A stretch of DNA of 64,000 nucleotides from Hysterium pulicare CBS 123377 (Eukaryota; Ascomycota; Dothideomycetes; Hysteriales; Hysteriaceae), in assembly GCA_000467715.1 (NCBI GenBank), contig AJFK01000752.1:42249-106248 (forward strand), in the 5' to 3' direction. The notes beneath the pieces were generated by a model. The model had not been told where the DNA came from. It saw only the letters and a list, made by a program, of their open reading frames with translations, and made no database searches. The position numbers and the translations under genes were made by a program. Shown here piece by piece: positions 42,462 through 54,980 of the stretch (positions within the stretch are counted from its first letter, which is position 1; the number at the start of each line of letters is the position of its first letter).

Positions 42462-44752
42462 CATATGGGGTGATGGCTAAGGATATCTCTTTCGTTCCTC
42501 TCACGACGTTACGAACCCGTATTTGGCTGCTGGGATGCGTTTTGGACGAAGTTTGGGGATACAGCGTGCGGAAATTTAGTCGTATAGTAATCGTTACGAG
42601 CATCAGGGTTTTTTTGGAAGGCAAATCGAAGTTCCTACAATCTCATATGAGAGGATCTAGCGCATGTTATTTTACACGGAGACCTACAGGTATGGACTGT
42701 GCACGCATATATCCTAGAATTCAAAGATATTTAATACAAGCCTCAGAGGACGCCGAGCTCAAAAGGCTTAAAATACGTAGACGGGGCGCAAACAATACTG
42801 CGCAAAAACAGTTCCCGGTGTGGAGCTTCTTTAAGGAGATCACTTGATTCATATGTGAAGGAGCTTACCTATCTATGAGCTTGTATTTAATCATTTAGGT
42901 CATGTAGGCACCATCCTCTGCGTGTAGAAACCGGACATCTCAGGACTCGCGAGCTCCGAACGCTCTCGCTTATCGGCCTTCTTGGCATGAAGCCCGGGCA
43001 TTCTTCGTGGTGGCAGTGTGAACATGTCTCTTTTCCCATCCCGAATATAAGCATGCTACAGAAGGCAGCAGTGGAGAAAGTTGTGGCTGAGGCTATGCCG
43101 AGAAGACAGACCACAAGGCAAATGAGCCGAGGATACCGGACGTTTCCGACCTCGGATCAATAGATGAGTGTTGAGAGCATATGCTTCCGCCTGAACTCAT
43201 TGATCAGGACGTTGACAAAGTATGAAGGATCATGCCCAGTGTGATAATACTAGGGCATCGTCCGCCTAATCTACTTTGTCCTAGCGCGATTTGCACCATC
43301 TCGAACTTCGCTCGACCCTAAGCACCTCTATGAATGTCATCTTTATGCCGTCCATTACTGGGGGCTGTATTGCAACACGTATTTTCGTGGAGTAAAATAA
43401 AAACTGCCCGTATTTCGAACATGTCTGAAGCCTTTCCACTCCCCAACCCTCTGCGACTTTGTTGGAGGCTGCACCTGCTCGCCTTATGAATCATCGACTT
43501 GGCCTTCGAAAAGCGGATTGCGAAAATGGCACCCTAATAAATGTAATATCGCATGTACGATCTAATTAATGAGCGATGTAGAGACGCACGAATCTCATAA
43601 AGCCGTAGCCTTACGAGGTGAGAGTGGGGAGAAGTTCTTGTCAGGTTTCATTGTGGCTTTGAGTAGAAATCTCATTCCTTACCATTTCAAGATCTTACGA
43701 TTCATTCGTGTGGCCGAGTTCCGGCTCACTCTCATTGCTCGCTATGGGGAACTTCGTATTTTCCAAATGGCTTTAAGCCATTATATCTCTCTTCACGCTC
43801 CATCCTGCAAAGGTGAAGCTGACTACCCTAAAAAGGCTGCCAAACTGAGCCATCCATTCGGATAAGCTTCCGATTTTTAAGACGCGCACTTCGCTCGGCG
43901 ACTTTCTCCTTCTTAACCGCGAATTGTATCAGGCATTCAGATCGCGTAAGCCACGGTCTTTCCTCCAAGCCTAGACACCTTTTTAAAGCCTCCTTGCCCT
44001 GGCGGGGCTCTTCCAAGGCCCAGGTTAATGGATGCAGCTACTCTTTTGGATACCAGTCGAGGTGAGATGCCTTCGAGCCTCTGAGGTTTACCGCACCGCT
44101 GTTATCGCGTACCGCACATGACGGATCGGCGGAGCAGTTTGATGGAGTTCGATAGCGGCTTCATACCTCTGCGGTGTTACCAAAGTCATCAGTCACCTCA
44201 CATGTCATGGCTCGTCATTTTCGGGGTCTACGGCTGCTTCTTCCAACTTCATTACCATCAGCCTCCAATTGGGATCAGCGAAGGGTATTAAATGAGGTCG
44301 CTCTCTTTAAAGTGACTTGAAAAACAGCATGAAAAGTATAACCCAAATTGAATGGGTCCGGGGTAGTACCACAAACAATGACACCTATCGTGCATAGACC
44401 TATCTTCTCCGACTAGGTATATCTGGGTTAATGGGAAGTAGGGTATGACAGGCCTCAGAATCGACGCTACCACGTGTATCAATCCCTTCATCACGTAATG
44501 CAGACGTATTCCGCCTCGATCATCTTCAATACGCTCATCTGCATCCGCTAACACAGCACCAAGCAAACATGAAAGAACGGGTACTTTGCAAGCATTGTCA
44601 CACGTGCGGACTCGGGGGTTGTGGAACGCAAACATTGCTAATCATGATCGCTCTTTCTCCGACTACCAAGGTAGGCAGCTTCAACAAACAACACCAATGT
44701 ACGACTTCAGCAGAGGAAACATGGAAGCACCACTATCCTTCCACCATCTTAT
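42462..44752. other. gene-poor region
   Basis: The first 380 bp contains pieces in different frames (EVPTISYERI, MLFYTETYRYG, VHAYILEF) vaguely like a BTB/POZ domain with frameshifts; too weak to call. The rest, including a 98-codon frame at 43569-43865, shows no recognisable gene. Confidence 0.4.
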
Positions 44753-45808
44753 ATGCCGCCACCCCAACAAACCTTCGTCTCGAACATCCCTTTCGTTCTT
44801 CACCTCGATCCCTATTCTCAAGTCACAGATAATATACATCATACCTCGCAATCCGATTTCCACTCCAGAAGCACGTCTCCAACCTCACCCGATCATCACC
44901 TCAAACCTCCCAAGATGATCGAAACCTTCAAAGACATGAAACGTCCCAAACATCACGCAGACACTTACGACCACCTCAACCTCGAACATACCGCCAGCCA
45001 AATCTTACACAAGATGGAGGATTCGTCCAGCACGAGTGAACTCTCCCGCATCCGGTCTCGCGTCCTCTCCAACGCGCTGACAATATACGGCCCAACCCGC
45101 CAACTCGACGTCATCACCTTCGCACCTACCTCAGCTCGAAAGATCACGGCGGCAATTGTCGAGCACAATCCGACGGGGAGAAGCTTCGTACATTGCACGA
45201 GTGCTAAGGAGGCTAGTAGAGTCGCCGCCATGGAACATTTGCTCGTAATTACAGAGGATATACTGCAGCGCCTGATGGACGCGCAGGGCATTGAGAGTAG
45301 TGGGTGGTTGCCGGCTACGGCGGCGGCGCAACAGGCAGCTGTGGTCGAAAGAGCAGCGCAGGCGAATGCACAGGCCGTTATGGAACATAACGGAAGTTTG
45401 CATAGCGGAAGTGTGCATAGTGGAAGTGTTGCGGGAAGCGTGGCTGGAAGCGTGGCGGGAAGTCGGAGGAGCAGTGTGCAGCCGCTAGAAATGGGGTGAG
45501 TTCTACTGCCCGATCTATGATTCCCTTGAGTCTCGGCTACCTGGAATGCACTTGATGGAGGCTCTTGAGAGAACTGAGGAGTGCAAGCTAATCTGATAGA
45601 CAGTGGAATGCCGCTTAACGCCATGGTCCGCAGTAACAGTGACATCCTAAGACAAGCTTCTCTGCAGTGGAATAATGGCGATGCAATGCACCAACAGCTC
45701 TCGATCCCGCGGACGAACAGCGATATTATTCATGGGCCGAAACCGATGGCTGTTGGTAGGAATCCCGGACATGGCAGGGTGCAGTGGAACTTGGGGTCGG
45801 AGGGTTAG
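44753..45808 (+). CDS. uncharacterised fungal protein with Gly-Ser-Val repeats
   Basis: Exons 44753-45495 and 45604-45808, with a 108-bp intron (GTGAGT...GACAG), give 315 residues. A His/Pro/Ser-rich N-terminus leads to a compact central region: DHLNLEHTASQILHKMEDSS, then LDVITFAPTSARKITAAIVE and VHCTSAKEASRVAAMEHLLV. This last segment looks like an alpha/beta domain with a final amphipathic helix. An Ala/Gln-rich stretch is followed by short repeats (SLHSGSVHSGS, VAGSVAGSVAGS). The second exon contributes two related SNSDILRQAS / TNSDIIHGPK motifs. An alternative start is the ATG at 44915. No named family was recognised; conserved-looking central sequence argues for a real gene. Confidence 0.6.
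45388..45465 (+). repeat. GGAAGYGT-based minisatellite in a coding exon
   Basis: Six imperfect units containing GGAAG(C/T)GT, spaced 12-15 bp, encode SLHSGSVHSGS followed by VAGS repeated three times. It is short but clearly tandem, and copy number may vary. Confidence 0.7.
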
Positions 45809-46053
45809 GCAATGCTAGAGCCAATAAAACTGCACAGACAATGGCTAGGGAGACAAAGTTCACTATGATTAGAAATTGATTTGGTTATCGGAATTGAAAG
45901 CAGGAAGGACAACTTTAGAACCGGTTCCATTATGCATAGCATCCTACTAGACAGCATAGCTACCTCTGAAGCGAGTATACTTCACTTCTCCGATGTCCCA
46001 AAACAACGCCAAACCGAAGAATGACCAAGATGTAGCGTGAGCGAAGAATTAAA

Positions 46054-47012
46054 TCAAGTAGACTTCTTGGCAAATTCCACTCGGAGAATCAAGTGACCGA
46101 AACCATCTGAAGAGAGTGTTAGCAACAGGTCCTAGTCTAGACAAGCCTTTAAACTTACAGCCATCCATCTTTTCGCAAGCCTTTGCCGCGTCTGACCGGT
46201 CCGCATAGCTGACGAACGCAAACCCCTTCGCCCTGCCAGTTTCCCTGTCTTTCGCCAAAAACACCCTCGTAACATGTCCAAATCGCGAAAACATGTCTCG
46301 GAGGTCTTGTTCCTCGGCGAACTCGCTCACGTTGGTGACGCGCAAAGTGGCAAGGTCGTCCCTCTCATATTTTCCACCCATTTTCTCCCCAGCGCCCGCG
46401 CGTCCACGGAGATGAGGCGGCACGTAACTCGATCCGCCTCCTCCAAGTGCTCCGGCCGCATCCGGAGCCTCATCCGCCAAATCCACAGATGTACCTTCAC
46501 CCTCTGGCGCCATGGTGTCTTTGAAGGGACACTTGATGCTCCAGTGATCTCCGCTGCAAATTCTGCACTTGATCTTCGCATCCTTGAGATTCTCCTTCTT
46601 CTTCTCCGTCTCGCTCTTGTCATCGGTACTCGCCTTCCAGTTCGCCATCGGCCTGAAGACGATGTTTTCCGCAATGCTGGTTGTGTCTGTTTGAGGTCCC
46701 TCGGGCTTGCCCTTTTCGTTGCCGAACTTGGCCCAGTGCTTGCGCTCGGCGACGCGGGGATTCACGACTTGCTTGACGACCGTTTTGCGGATTTTCCGGG
46801 TCGTCTTGATTTTCTTGCCATCTTCGCGGATCGACCAAGTCACAAAGGTCTCGGTTCCGTCTTTGTTCTTTATGATTTGTTGTTGAGGGAGCTGGACAGA
46901 ATCTTCGTCTTCTTCTTCGGCCCAGTCGGTGCGGCTTTGAGTGTGGTCAGATCTGAACTGGATAGCTGGCTAGGAGGGGAGCAGTGTCTACATACCCTGC
47001 TACTCGAGACAT
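46054..47012 (-). CDS. TIF35: translation initiation factor eIF3 subunit G
   Basis: Three exons (47012-46996, 46934-46159, 46106-46054; introns 61 and 52 bp) give 281 residues, the usual size for fungal eIF3g. The tiny first exon encodes MSRVAG and joins [16 protein letters not shown]. Family signatures are [20 protein letters not shown], a CCHC zinc knuckle ([15 protein letters not shown]), [11 protein letters not shown] and a C-terminal RRM ([39 protein letters not shown]). The last exon restores [18 protein letters not shown], the RRM's final strand. The protein is part of the eIF3 complex that recruits mRNA to the 40S ribosome, in the cytosol. It is divergent from the NmrA-like gene. Confidence 0.96.
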
Positions 47013-47816
47013 GTTTGCTGGCAAGTTATTACAGAGTCCAGAGAGTGAAGTTGGTGGTGGGCTGCCTCTTTTAGTGCTGGGTGTGATAACGTCGAGTTGT
47101 GCAGGTTGTGGCGTCGTGGGGTACGAAATGTTGGCGAGCGGCGTAACTCCGGCTTCACGAGTCATAGCCGGCCTTGCAGCACCGTTCCGAGTCCATTGAT
47201 GGCTGACATCGACTTCACGTCTACGTAGGCAGGTCTTTTCACTGGGCAATTCTGGAGAATCTCAGGAGCAGTGTGTTTGGACTCTGGACAACTGTTTTCG
47301 TCCTCTACATCCCGTTATTTGTTACCGCATACGCTGGTTGAAGCTGCCAAGCCCTTCAGCTCACCCCTTCAAGTCCGCATTATGAAAAGGGAACACCTAT
47401 CAGCTAGATACACTGTCTCCCCCTTATGATGTTACCTAGTAAGTATTGGAATCATGTTTTCATACTTTCTTCTATGTACGGCTCCCATTTCTTGAAGCGC
47501 GTTTGTTCAGCGTTTGTCAGCATCGCAACCTCGCGCTTTCGGCCTGCCGTCGATCGGGTCGTGCCGAAGCTGAGGCTTTCATTCAAACAACAGGATTGCT
47601 TAGAGCAGCCGCTTGTTAATGTGAAAGGTAGGTCGATGAATATGCAGATGCGGGATTACCTATCCAATCACTTCATCCCCGCATCGCCACTTGGGCCTCT
47701 CGTATCTCGTACAAGAGAACAGCAACATACGCGCTGTTCGATAAGTTCAAGCATCTATTATCTTTGTCTTGTTTTTCTCTCCATACTATCGCATTTCCCC
47801 TCCGAACTCTTCTATC
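47013..47816. promoter_or_regulatory. divergent promoter of eIF3g and the NmrA-like gene
   Basis: This 804-bp region lies between two divergent starts. A pyrimidine-rich stretch (tcttgtttttctctcc) is next to the NmrA-like start. Frames inside have no motifs. No specific regulatory site is proposed. Confidence 0.4.
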
Positions 47817-48908
47817 ATGTCGAAAACTCTGTTGATCACTGGAGCCACCGGCAAACAGGGTGGTGCCGTCATTGATGCACTTCTCGACTCCGACTTCGAA
47901 ATCCTTGGTGTGACACGGAACAAGACTTCGCCCTCTGCTGAGAAACTCGCGGCAAGATCGCCCAAGATCAAGCTTGTGGAAGGAAATCTCGACGATGCGC
48001 CTGGTTTATTCGAAAATGCCAAGGAAGTGACGGACCAGCCCATCTGGGGTGTGTTCAGCGTACAGGTATGAAATCTAACCCAACTGATTCAGAGTGGACG
48101 GAAAGGTCTCATGAGCCTCTAAGTCGACGGCTACCCTTGCATCGCTCTTGATCACCAGTCTGCCCAGTGGTGTTTGTTGAGGAGCCACCAGTTACTTCCT
48201 CATCGCGATAGATGAGAACCTCGTAGCATCTGTTAATGATAGCTCCAGATACCAATGGGGGGCGGCCAAACTCCGCAAACGGAGGAGCAGCAAGGGAAAG
48301 ATCTCGTCGATGCTGCCATCGCCAACAACGTCAAATACTTCGTCTACAGTGGCGTCGATCGCGGAGGTGCCAGATCCTCATCGAACCCAACATATGTTCC
48401 GCATTTCATTAGCAAGCACAACGTCGAGGAGCACCTCATATCGAAGACGTCGAATGAAGAAATGCAATGGACGATCCTTCGCCCGACAGCATTTCTGGAC
48501 AACTTTGCCAACAACTTTCAGGGCAAGATCTTCGCGACAGCATGGAAGGTGGCGTTGGCGGACAAACCACTGCAACTGATTGCCGTCAAAGATATTGGAT
48601 GGTTTGGAGCCAAAGCTTTCAAGGATCCCCAGCACTTTGCGGGCAAGTCGTACTCTCTAGCTGGGTGTGATTTGACATTTGATGAGGCCAGTAAGATCTT
48701 CAGGGAGAAGTTTGGCCGGGAGATTCCTACTACTTTTGAGTTTATTGCGCATACGCTCCTGTGGGCCGTGAAGGAGGTAAACATCATGTTTAAATGGTTC
48801 AAAGAGGAGGGGTATGGAGCTGATATTGCGGAGTTGAGACGACTGCATCCGGATTTGTTGGATTTTGGGACGTTTTCGGTGAAGGAGAGTGGATTCAAGG
48901 GTACTTGA
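47817..48908 (+). CDS. NmrA-like NAD(P)-binding protein
   Basis: Exons 47817-48065 and 48249-48908 give 302 residues; the 183-bp intron is longer than most here. The N-terminal Rossmann motif is GATGKQGGAV (GxxGxxG, residues 9-18), with GVTRN at the end of the second strand. Then come LVEGNLDD, VFSVQIPMGGGQTPQTEEQQ across the junction and YFVYSGVDRGG. The Tyr-x3-Lys of true SDR enzymes is not evident, as in NmrA-type regulators. NmrA of Aspergillus is a redox sensor and negative regulator of AreA in nitrogen metabolite repression. Many paralogues, which this is more likely to be, are NAD(P)H-dependent oxidoreductases or redox sensors of unknown partner. Cytosolic or nuclear location is inferred from lack of signals. 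Confidence 0.87.
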
Positions 48909-49377
48909 GAGACTAGAAGTGCTTTCTCCATCCAGAAGCCTCATCTGGTTTCCGCGTTTCTTGTTTCTGTACGCAGTCCTATTGTCTGGTGACCTTGAGG
49001 ACACACTATTAGAATGTACGAGGTCGTTGACTACGGTCAGTCACGTTTGCAAAGGAATTCAGCCACGTAGTTGAAATATGGATAAAACATATAGCCTTGA
49101 GGAAAGTAAGCTACCTACCGTTACACTCGAGAATGCCACTGGACTTTGGGCACTTCGGCGATGGGAGAAGCTTGGCAAGGCGGCGTTTGCCGAGACGCAC
49201 AGCCACAGCAGGGGCCAGTATTCCTCACGTTATGGCTGACCGAGGCGTACGCCAGGCAATTCAGCTTCAGGTTCCCCTAATTATCCTCGAGTCAAAAGAC
49301 TTCCAGCATGGTCAGTCGTCGGTGACGACTTCGGATCACTCTCACAAAAGTAAGCATAACGCCGGACCTTCGACGTC
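48909..49377. other. intergenic region
   Basis: This is the 3' flank of the NmrA-like gene and the promoter of the Akr1 gene. No gene or notable repeat was seen. Confidence 0.5.
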
Positions 49378-51793
49378 ATGTCCTCCGCAACGACACCTCC
49401 GTCTTCACGCCCGGATTCGCACACTTCAAACGGAAGACCAGTCGAGGGCGATGACCATGTCGAACTCGAGGATATGGCTTCAAAGAAGCCCAGCCTACCG
49501 ATCGAAGAGGACATTATGCAACTATCCAGGCTAGGCGAGATCGCGACAATACAGAGACTGTTTGACAGCGGGAAATTTGACGCCAATTATAAAGACGAGC
49601 AAGGCATTACACCACTTCATGTACGTCCTCGACCTCTCACTGCGTTTCTTAGAATGCTTGACATTTGCGGTAATAACATGACTCCAGTGGGCCGCAATTA
49701 ATAACCACTACCCTCTATGCCATTTCCTCCTCCAAAACGGTGCAGATGTAAATGCCAAAGGCGGAGATGCCGTTGCAACTCCAGTTCTATGGGCCGCGAA
49801 AAGATGTAACTACTACGTCGTGAACCTACTTCTCCAGAATGGTGCCGATCCTCTCCTCACCGATGACCAAGGCTTCAATCTCCTCCACTCTGCTACCCTC
49901 GACGGGAACGTTTTTCAGCTAGTCTTACTGCTTCATCAGGATATACCAGTAGATATACCGGATTCGCAACTGCATACCGCGTTGATGTGGGCTGCATACA
50001 AGGGATACCCGTCGTGTGTGGAGCTTTTTTTGAAATGGGGTGCGGATGTGCACGCGACTGACGAGCAAGGATTCACAGCTTTGCATTGGGCGCTTGTCAA
50101 GGGATCCCCAGGCTCAATACAGTACCTGGTTGAGTATGGGGCGGACAGATTTGCAAAGAACAATGACGGGAAGATGCCGGCGGATACAGCTCGAGAGATG
50201 CATACATTGCGGCAGTGGCATAAGGCGTTGACGGCTGCCGGGTACAATGCGGATGGCTCGTCGAGAGACTTTCCGATACCGTACGTTAAGGACACACGGA
50301 CCTTCCTCTCACGCTTCATCTTCTTCTGGCCGTTTCTCATTGTGTTCTGCGCGATCTATGTTCTCAGCCACTTTCCGATCTATATTGCTGTCCCGCTCTT
50401 TGTAGCAGTTTCATATGGACTCCAATGGGTTTGCGTCAAATCGTTACGGTGGGCACCACCCAACATGAGTAACATACATCATACTGTAAGTTGCCGCGGA
50501 AGACCGTAAACACTTTGTACTGATTTATTCCAGCCATACTTAGCAGGCATTTTTGCGGCTACCTTATTTTGGGTTGGTCTTCGGTGGGTTACGACTGTTC
50601 TGCCTTGTGAGTATTCAGATGCCATCCCTAAAGACCTACTCCTTACCAATCGCAGGGACTTTCCGAACAAATTTCTTTCTTAACATTATTTTCGCCACCT
50701 TCTACGGCCTCACGGCCTATTTCTACGCTTTCAGCATGACAGCGGACCCAGGTTTCGTCCCCAAGTCAGGAAGCCGAAGCCATCAAAAGAAAATCATCGA
50801 GCAGCTTTTGGAGCTACGAGAATTCGACGAGAACCACTTTTGCGTCAATTGTATGGTTCGCAAGCCACTGCGGAGTCGGCATTGCAGGAGGTGCGATCGG
50901 TGTGTAGCGAAGTCAGATCAGTAAGTCAAACGGTCGAACATCTGGTTGTCATCTCGTTGATAAACTCCAGCCATTGCCCCTGGGTGAATAATTGTGTTGC
51001 GAACAACAACCACCGGCATTTCCTCTATTATGTCATCTCCCTGGAGATTGGCATTTTATATTTCGTCTATCTAGTACTGGCTTGTATGTATGCGCCCTAC
51101 TTTTGACAGCGGCATATCCTCACTTCAATAGATCTTTCAAATCTACCAAAACCGAAGGACGTCCAGTGCAATGTCATTTCAGATGACCTCTGCGAGATCC
51201 TTTACAAAGATCCCTATACCATTGTTCTCAGCATCTGGGCAGCCTTCCAACTTACCTGGGTCACAATGCTTCTGATTGTTCAACTCCTCCAGATCGGTCA
51301 AGCCTTGACAACGTTTGAAAGCATGCGCGGTCATCTGAACAGCCATCCGACAGTAGCCGAAGCTGTTACTTCATTTGTTACCACAGGGGATACAACGCAA
51401 GCGACTGGTTCCACGCCTGCTTCTGGCTTTGGCTCTGGTCAGGACACAGGAGAAGGTCCTAAACCTAAACCACCAAAACACTCTGTCTGGGATCAGTGGA
51501 AGCGACTTCTGGGAGTTGACACTTTCATGGCAACGGCGTTTCGGGGGTCGCGGGAAACACAGGCGCGGAATCGTGGCAATCCTTTCTCAAGGGGCATCAT
51601 CAAAAACTGCTCAGACTTTTGGTGCGATGGAGCGCCCATGTTCAACGGAAAGGAAAGTGGGTTTGCACATCTTGGTGGTGAAAGGGTCGACTACACTCGG
51701 CTGTATGACATTCCCAGGATGAGAATGCGACGGCAGGACGAAGGGGGTGGAGGACGATACGAATCCGTTGCCGATGAGGAAGAGGAGGCTTAG
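49378..51793 (+). CDS. akr1: palmitoyltransferase Akr1 (ankyrin-DHHC)
   Basis: Six exons (49378-49620, 49688-50485, 50534-50606, 50656-50920, 50971-51083, 51132-51793; introns 48-67 bp) give 717 residues, normal for Akr1. Residues about 45-280 are ankyrin repeats ([40 protein letters not shown]). Membrane spans follow: [48 protein letters not shown]. The catalytic cysteine-rich domain has [15 protein letters not shown] and [19 protein letters not shown], with DHHC at 459-462. The intron at 50921-50970 cuts the codon for the first His of DHHC. Two more membrane spans follow. The enzyme S-acylates proteins at Golgi or endosomal membranes, using the ankyrin part to hold substrates; yeast Akr1 acts on Yck2. 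The acidic C-terminal tail ends EEEEA. Confidence 0.96.
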
Positions 51794-52112
51794 CATTGCG
51801 TTCCGCGTTGGAGTTGTACAGTATTATCTTATGTATTGGCGCGAGAATGTCCTGGCGTTCTTCGCCGTCAATATCAGCCACCTGCCTATGACTCGCAAGG
51901 CTGGTGGCTGTGCATGCTAAACCCGAGTTATTTCCAGCAACTGCCGAGAGGCGCATCCCCGCGAAGAATTCTTCCAGCCTTCACCACTTTCACCACTTCC
52001 ACCACCTTTTGTAACTGTTGTCTTCGAAGTGACTGCATTCCTAATTAATAATATGATACAACCTTAGGCACTTCATGCGTCGGCATTGGCATTGCGCGAG
52101 AAACCGCCCACC

Positions 52113-54071
52113 ATGACCTCATGCGAAGCCCTCATGGGCCTCCGATCCGTCTTCCGAGCAACTGCGAGATCCCGCAAACACGCCCCGAAAGGTATACCAT
52201 TCGGCTTAAGCAGGAGTATATGTATCGACTGTCAGCGAACACTGCGCATTCAGAGGCGCTCTTGGAACAACGCGTGCCTTGACCGGGCCGTATTACCCCG
52301 TGTCACAGTTCGGGCGGCCGCTGGATACAGAGGGTTCGCCCACGTTCACCACCGTAAGATGCTAGCAATTCATATTTGGACTGGTCTTTGTAGGCTGATT
52401 CAAGAGTAGAGAGTACACAGACATCTGGACCCCTGGCCGAATACGATGCACGGGTTGAGTCGGGTCGATTACGGGACGATGAGCACCAGAGAGGTATGCT
52501 GGTAGACGTAGAATACCGCAAAGCCTGGGAAAGCTGACTCTGGTATCTAAGGTATTATTCAAAACCTCGAGGACCTCCACGAAATGCTTTCCCACTACCG
52601 CCGACCTCCCGTAATCCAACCAACAATCGAGTCTCTCCAACCCCCTAAGAAATCCTTCTTCTCCTTGTTCTCTTCGAAGCCGAAGTTCGGAGCATTACCT
52701 CCCATACCCGAGAGCCTCCCTAAAGGCCTCTACATGTACGGTGATGTGGGCAGCGGCAAGACTATGCTGATGGACTTGTTCTATGATACCCTACCTTCGA
52801 ACATCACAGCGAAGACTAGAATACACTTCCACAATTTCATGCAGGGTGTGCATAAAGACTTGCATAAAATGAAGATGAAGTATGGGAATGATATTGATGC
52901 AATACCGTTTGTAGCGGCGGGGATTGCGGAAAGGAGTACCGTTCTGTGTTTCGATGAGTTTCAGTGTACGGATGTTGCAGATGCCATGATACTGAGGAGG
53001 TAAACAACACCATCCTTCAAACCTACCACAGGCTGTGGAATCTTTAGGCCTCTTTCGGTTTGTATAAACTGTCCCTAAATCGTTGATAGGCTAGTCGAAT
53101 CCCTCATGTCCCACGGTGTAGTGTTGGTAACGACATCGAACCGCCATCCTGACGACCTCTACAAAAATGGGATCCAGCGCGAATCCTTCATTCCTGCAAT
53201 AAACATGCTGAAAGACCACCTCCGTGTCATAAACCTCGACTCCCACACCGACTATCGTCGCATTCCTCGACCTCCATCAGGTGTCTACCATCACCCTCTA
53301 GACGCTGCCGCAAACACTCACGCCGAGCGTTGGTTCCGCTTTATGGGCGATGTTGAGAAGGATCCACCGCATAAGGCCAAACATCAGGTTTGGGGCAGGG
53401 ACATCGAAGTGCCAAAGGCCAGTGGCAAGTGCGCGTGGTTCACGTTCGATGAGATCATTGGCCGGGCAACTGGAGCGGCGGATTATCTAGAGTTGATGAG
53501 AAACTATGATGCTTTTATTATTACGAATGTGCCGGGTATGACCCATAAGACCAGAGATTTGGCGAGAAGATTTATTACACTTATTGATGCCATCTATGAA
53601 AGTCGGGTATGATCTCCTTGGCATTACCGCTCATCAGCGCTTTTTCGAAGAGCAGCGGTATCTAAGCAGCATTGTTGAGCATTCACTGACACTGCGCAGG
53701 CAAAACTCGTCATGACAACCGCCGTTCCCCTTACCTCCCTCTTCATGGATGCCTCCGAACTCAAAGATGCAATGGAGTCCAGCCAAGCGAAGGGGGACAT
53801 TCCGCCTCCGGACTCCGAAGACCACGGCGTTTCAGATGTGATGAGACATCTGATGGATGATCTGGGCATGAATATGAGCATGCTTAAGAACTCGAATCTC
53901 TTTACGGGGGACGAGGAAAGATTCGCGTTTGCGAGAGCGTTGAGTCGACTCAGTGAGATGGGAAGTCAAGACTGGGTGGAAAGGGGCATGGGATTGGAGA
54001 AGAAGGGTGGCAAGCAGGAGATGGAGGGATGGCAGAGGGTTCGGAGTCGGTGGAGAGAAGATATGCTGTAG
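52113..54071 (+). CDS. afg1: mitochondrial AFG1-like ATPase
   Basis: Five exons (52113-52353, 52410-52493, 52552-52999, 53090-53606, 53700-54071; introns 56, 58, 90 and 93 bp) give 553 residues. The start has context ccaccATGa. The N-terminal 75 residues are rich in Arg, Ser and Ala and lack acids, as expected of a mitochondrial targeting sequence. The AAA-type core shows GLYMYGDVGSGKTMLMDLFY (Walker A near 172-179), IHFHNFMQGVHKDLH, and LCFDEFQCTDVADAMILRRL (Walker B). Then come VLVTTSNRHPDDLYKNGIQR and CAWFTFDEIIG, all standard for the AFG1/LACE1 family. Yeast Afg1 helps degrade or assemble mitochondrially encoded respiratory subunits. The first intron's acceptor (ending at 52409) was chosen to keep frame with GPLAEYDARVESGRLR and is the least certain junction. 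Confidence 0.93.
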
Positions 54072-54980
54072 GGTATGGGTGGATGGATGGAACATCGATG
54101 CAGTGGAGTTCAAGTTGGCGGCAAGGACTCGAAGGTGTCGGTAAGCTGTTGCGAACATCTCTTGGACTTTTTGCTAGAATAGTCCCCCATTAGACCGCTG
54201 AATCGCATGGGTCCATTTTGTTGTTATGGGAGCTATTTTCCGCCTGTATGTGGCGATGGCAAACAAAGTGCGAGTGTAGCAAACATGCCTGGTACCTTCT
54301 CCGTGCTTAAAGATCGTTAGCATCGTGTCTTCGCAATTAGGGCGAGAAATGCGAACTACTGAAGTGGCTTGAACATTGCGCCCTGCTGGTATAATAGCAT
54401 CTTATATAGCTCAGCGTTACAAGCTGAATTCTACCTATCTACTCCTAGGTCTTCGGCGACTGTGATCAAAATACGATCGAGATAGCCATTCCACTCTGGG
54501 TTCCGAAGTTCAAATTGATCAGAATCCAGTTCCCAGGTGTTCTGTACGTTGTGTGGTCTACGATAGTTCTGCTACCCTTGCTAAAGGGCGCATGGTGATT
54601 GGCCTGAATGATGTTTGCGCATCATGCACAGATGCTCCGATAGAGGAACTTTGATGGGGGTGCCTCGAACAAACAGATCCGGGGCTACCAAATGCCGCAA
54701 GGACACGAATCTGGCTACGCGCTCTTCGCCAATGGTGTCCAACTTGAAATCGATCTGAAATTTGACGGAATCCATCCATGAAACGGTATCGCGCGCAGTT
54801 TGGATGCTGCAAGAATCTAACAGATGGAAGGCTTTTTGCGGGAATAAGACAATAACATGAGAGAAGGGTGGTACAAGTGAAAGATGACAGTAGGTAGTCG
54901 ACACGACACGGGAGAGCGACGACACCAAACCTACGCGCTAAAGGGGCTTTAAGTTTTAGCGTGGGCATGATCGTCAATTC
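54072..54980. other. convergent 3' region
   Basis: This gap lies between Afg1 (+) and the FAD monooxygenase (-). Frames on the minus strand at 54558-54977 have no motif. No gene is supported. Confidence 0.5.

Noticed and set aside
42560-42790. Fragments EVPTISYERI, MLFYTETYRYG and VHAYILEF in different frames, suggesting a BTB/POZ pseudogene.
   Set aside because: Resemblance is weak, requires at least one frameshift and a stop, and no complete BTB core is seen.
43569-43865. 98-codon ATG frame on the plus strand.
   Set aside because: No motif, no splice signals and no conserved-looking character; likely chance.
54558-54977. Minus-strand frames downstream of the salicylate-hydroxylase-like gene.
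   Set aside because: They begin near the true gene's stop and have no flavoprotein or other motif.
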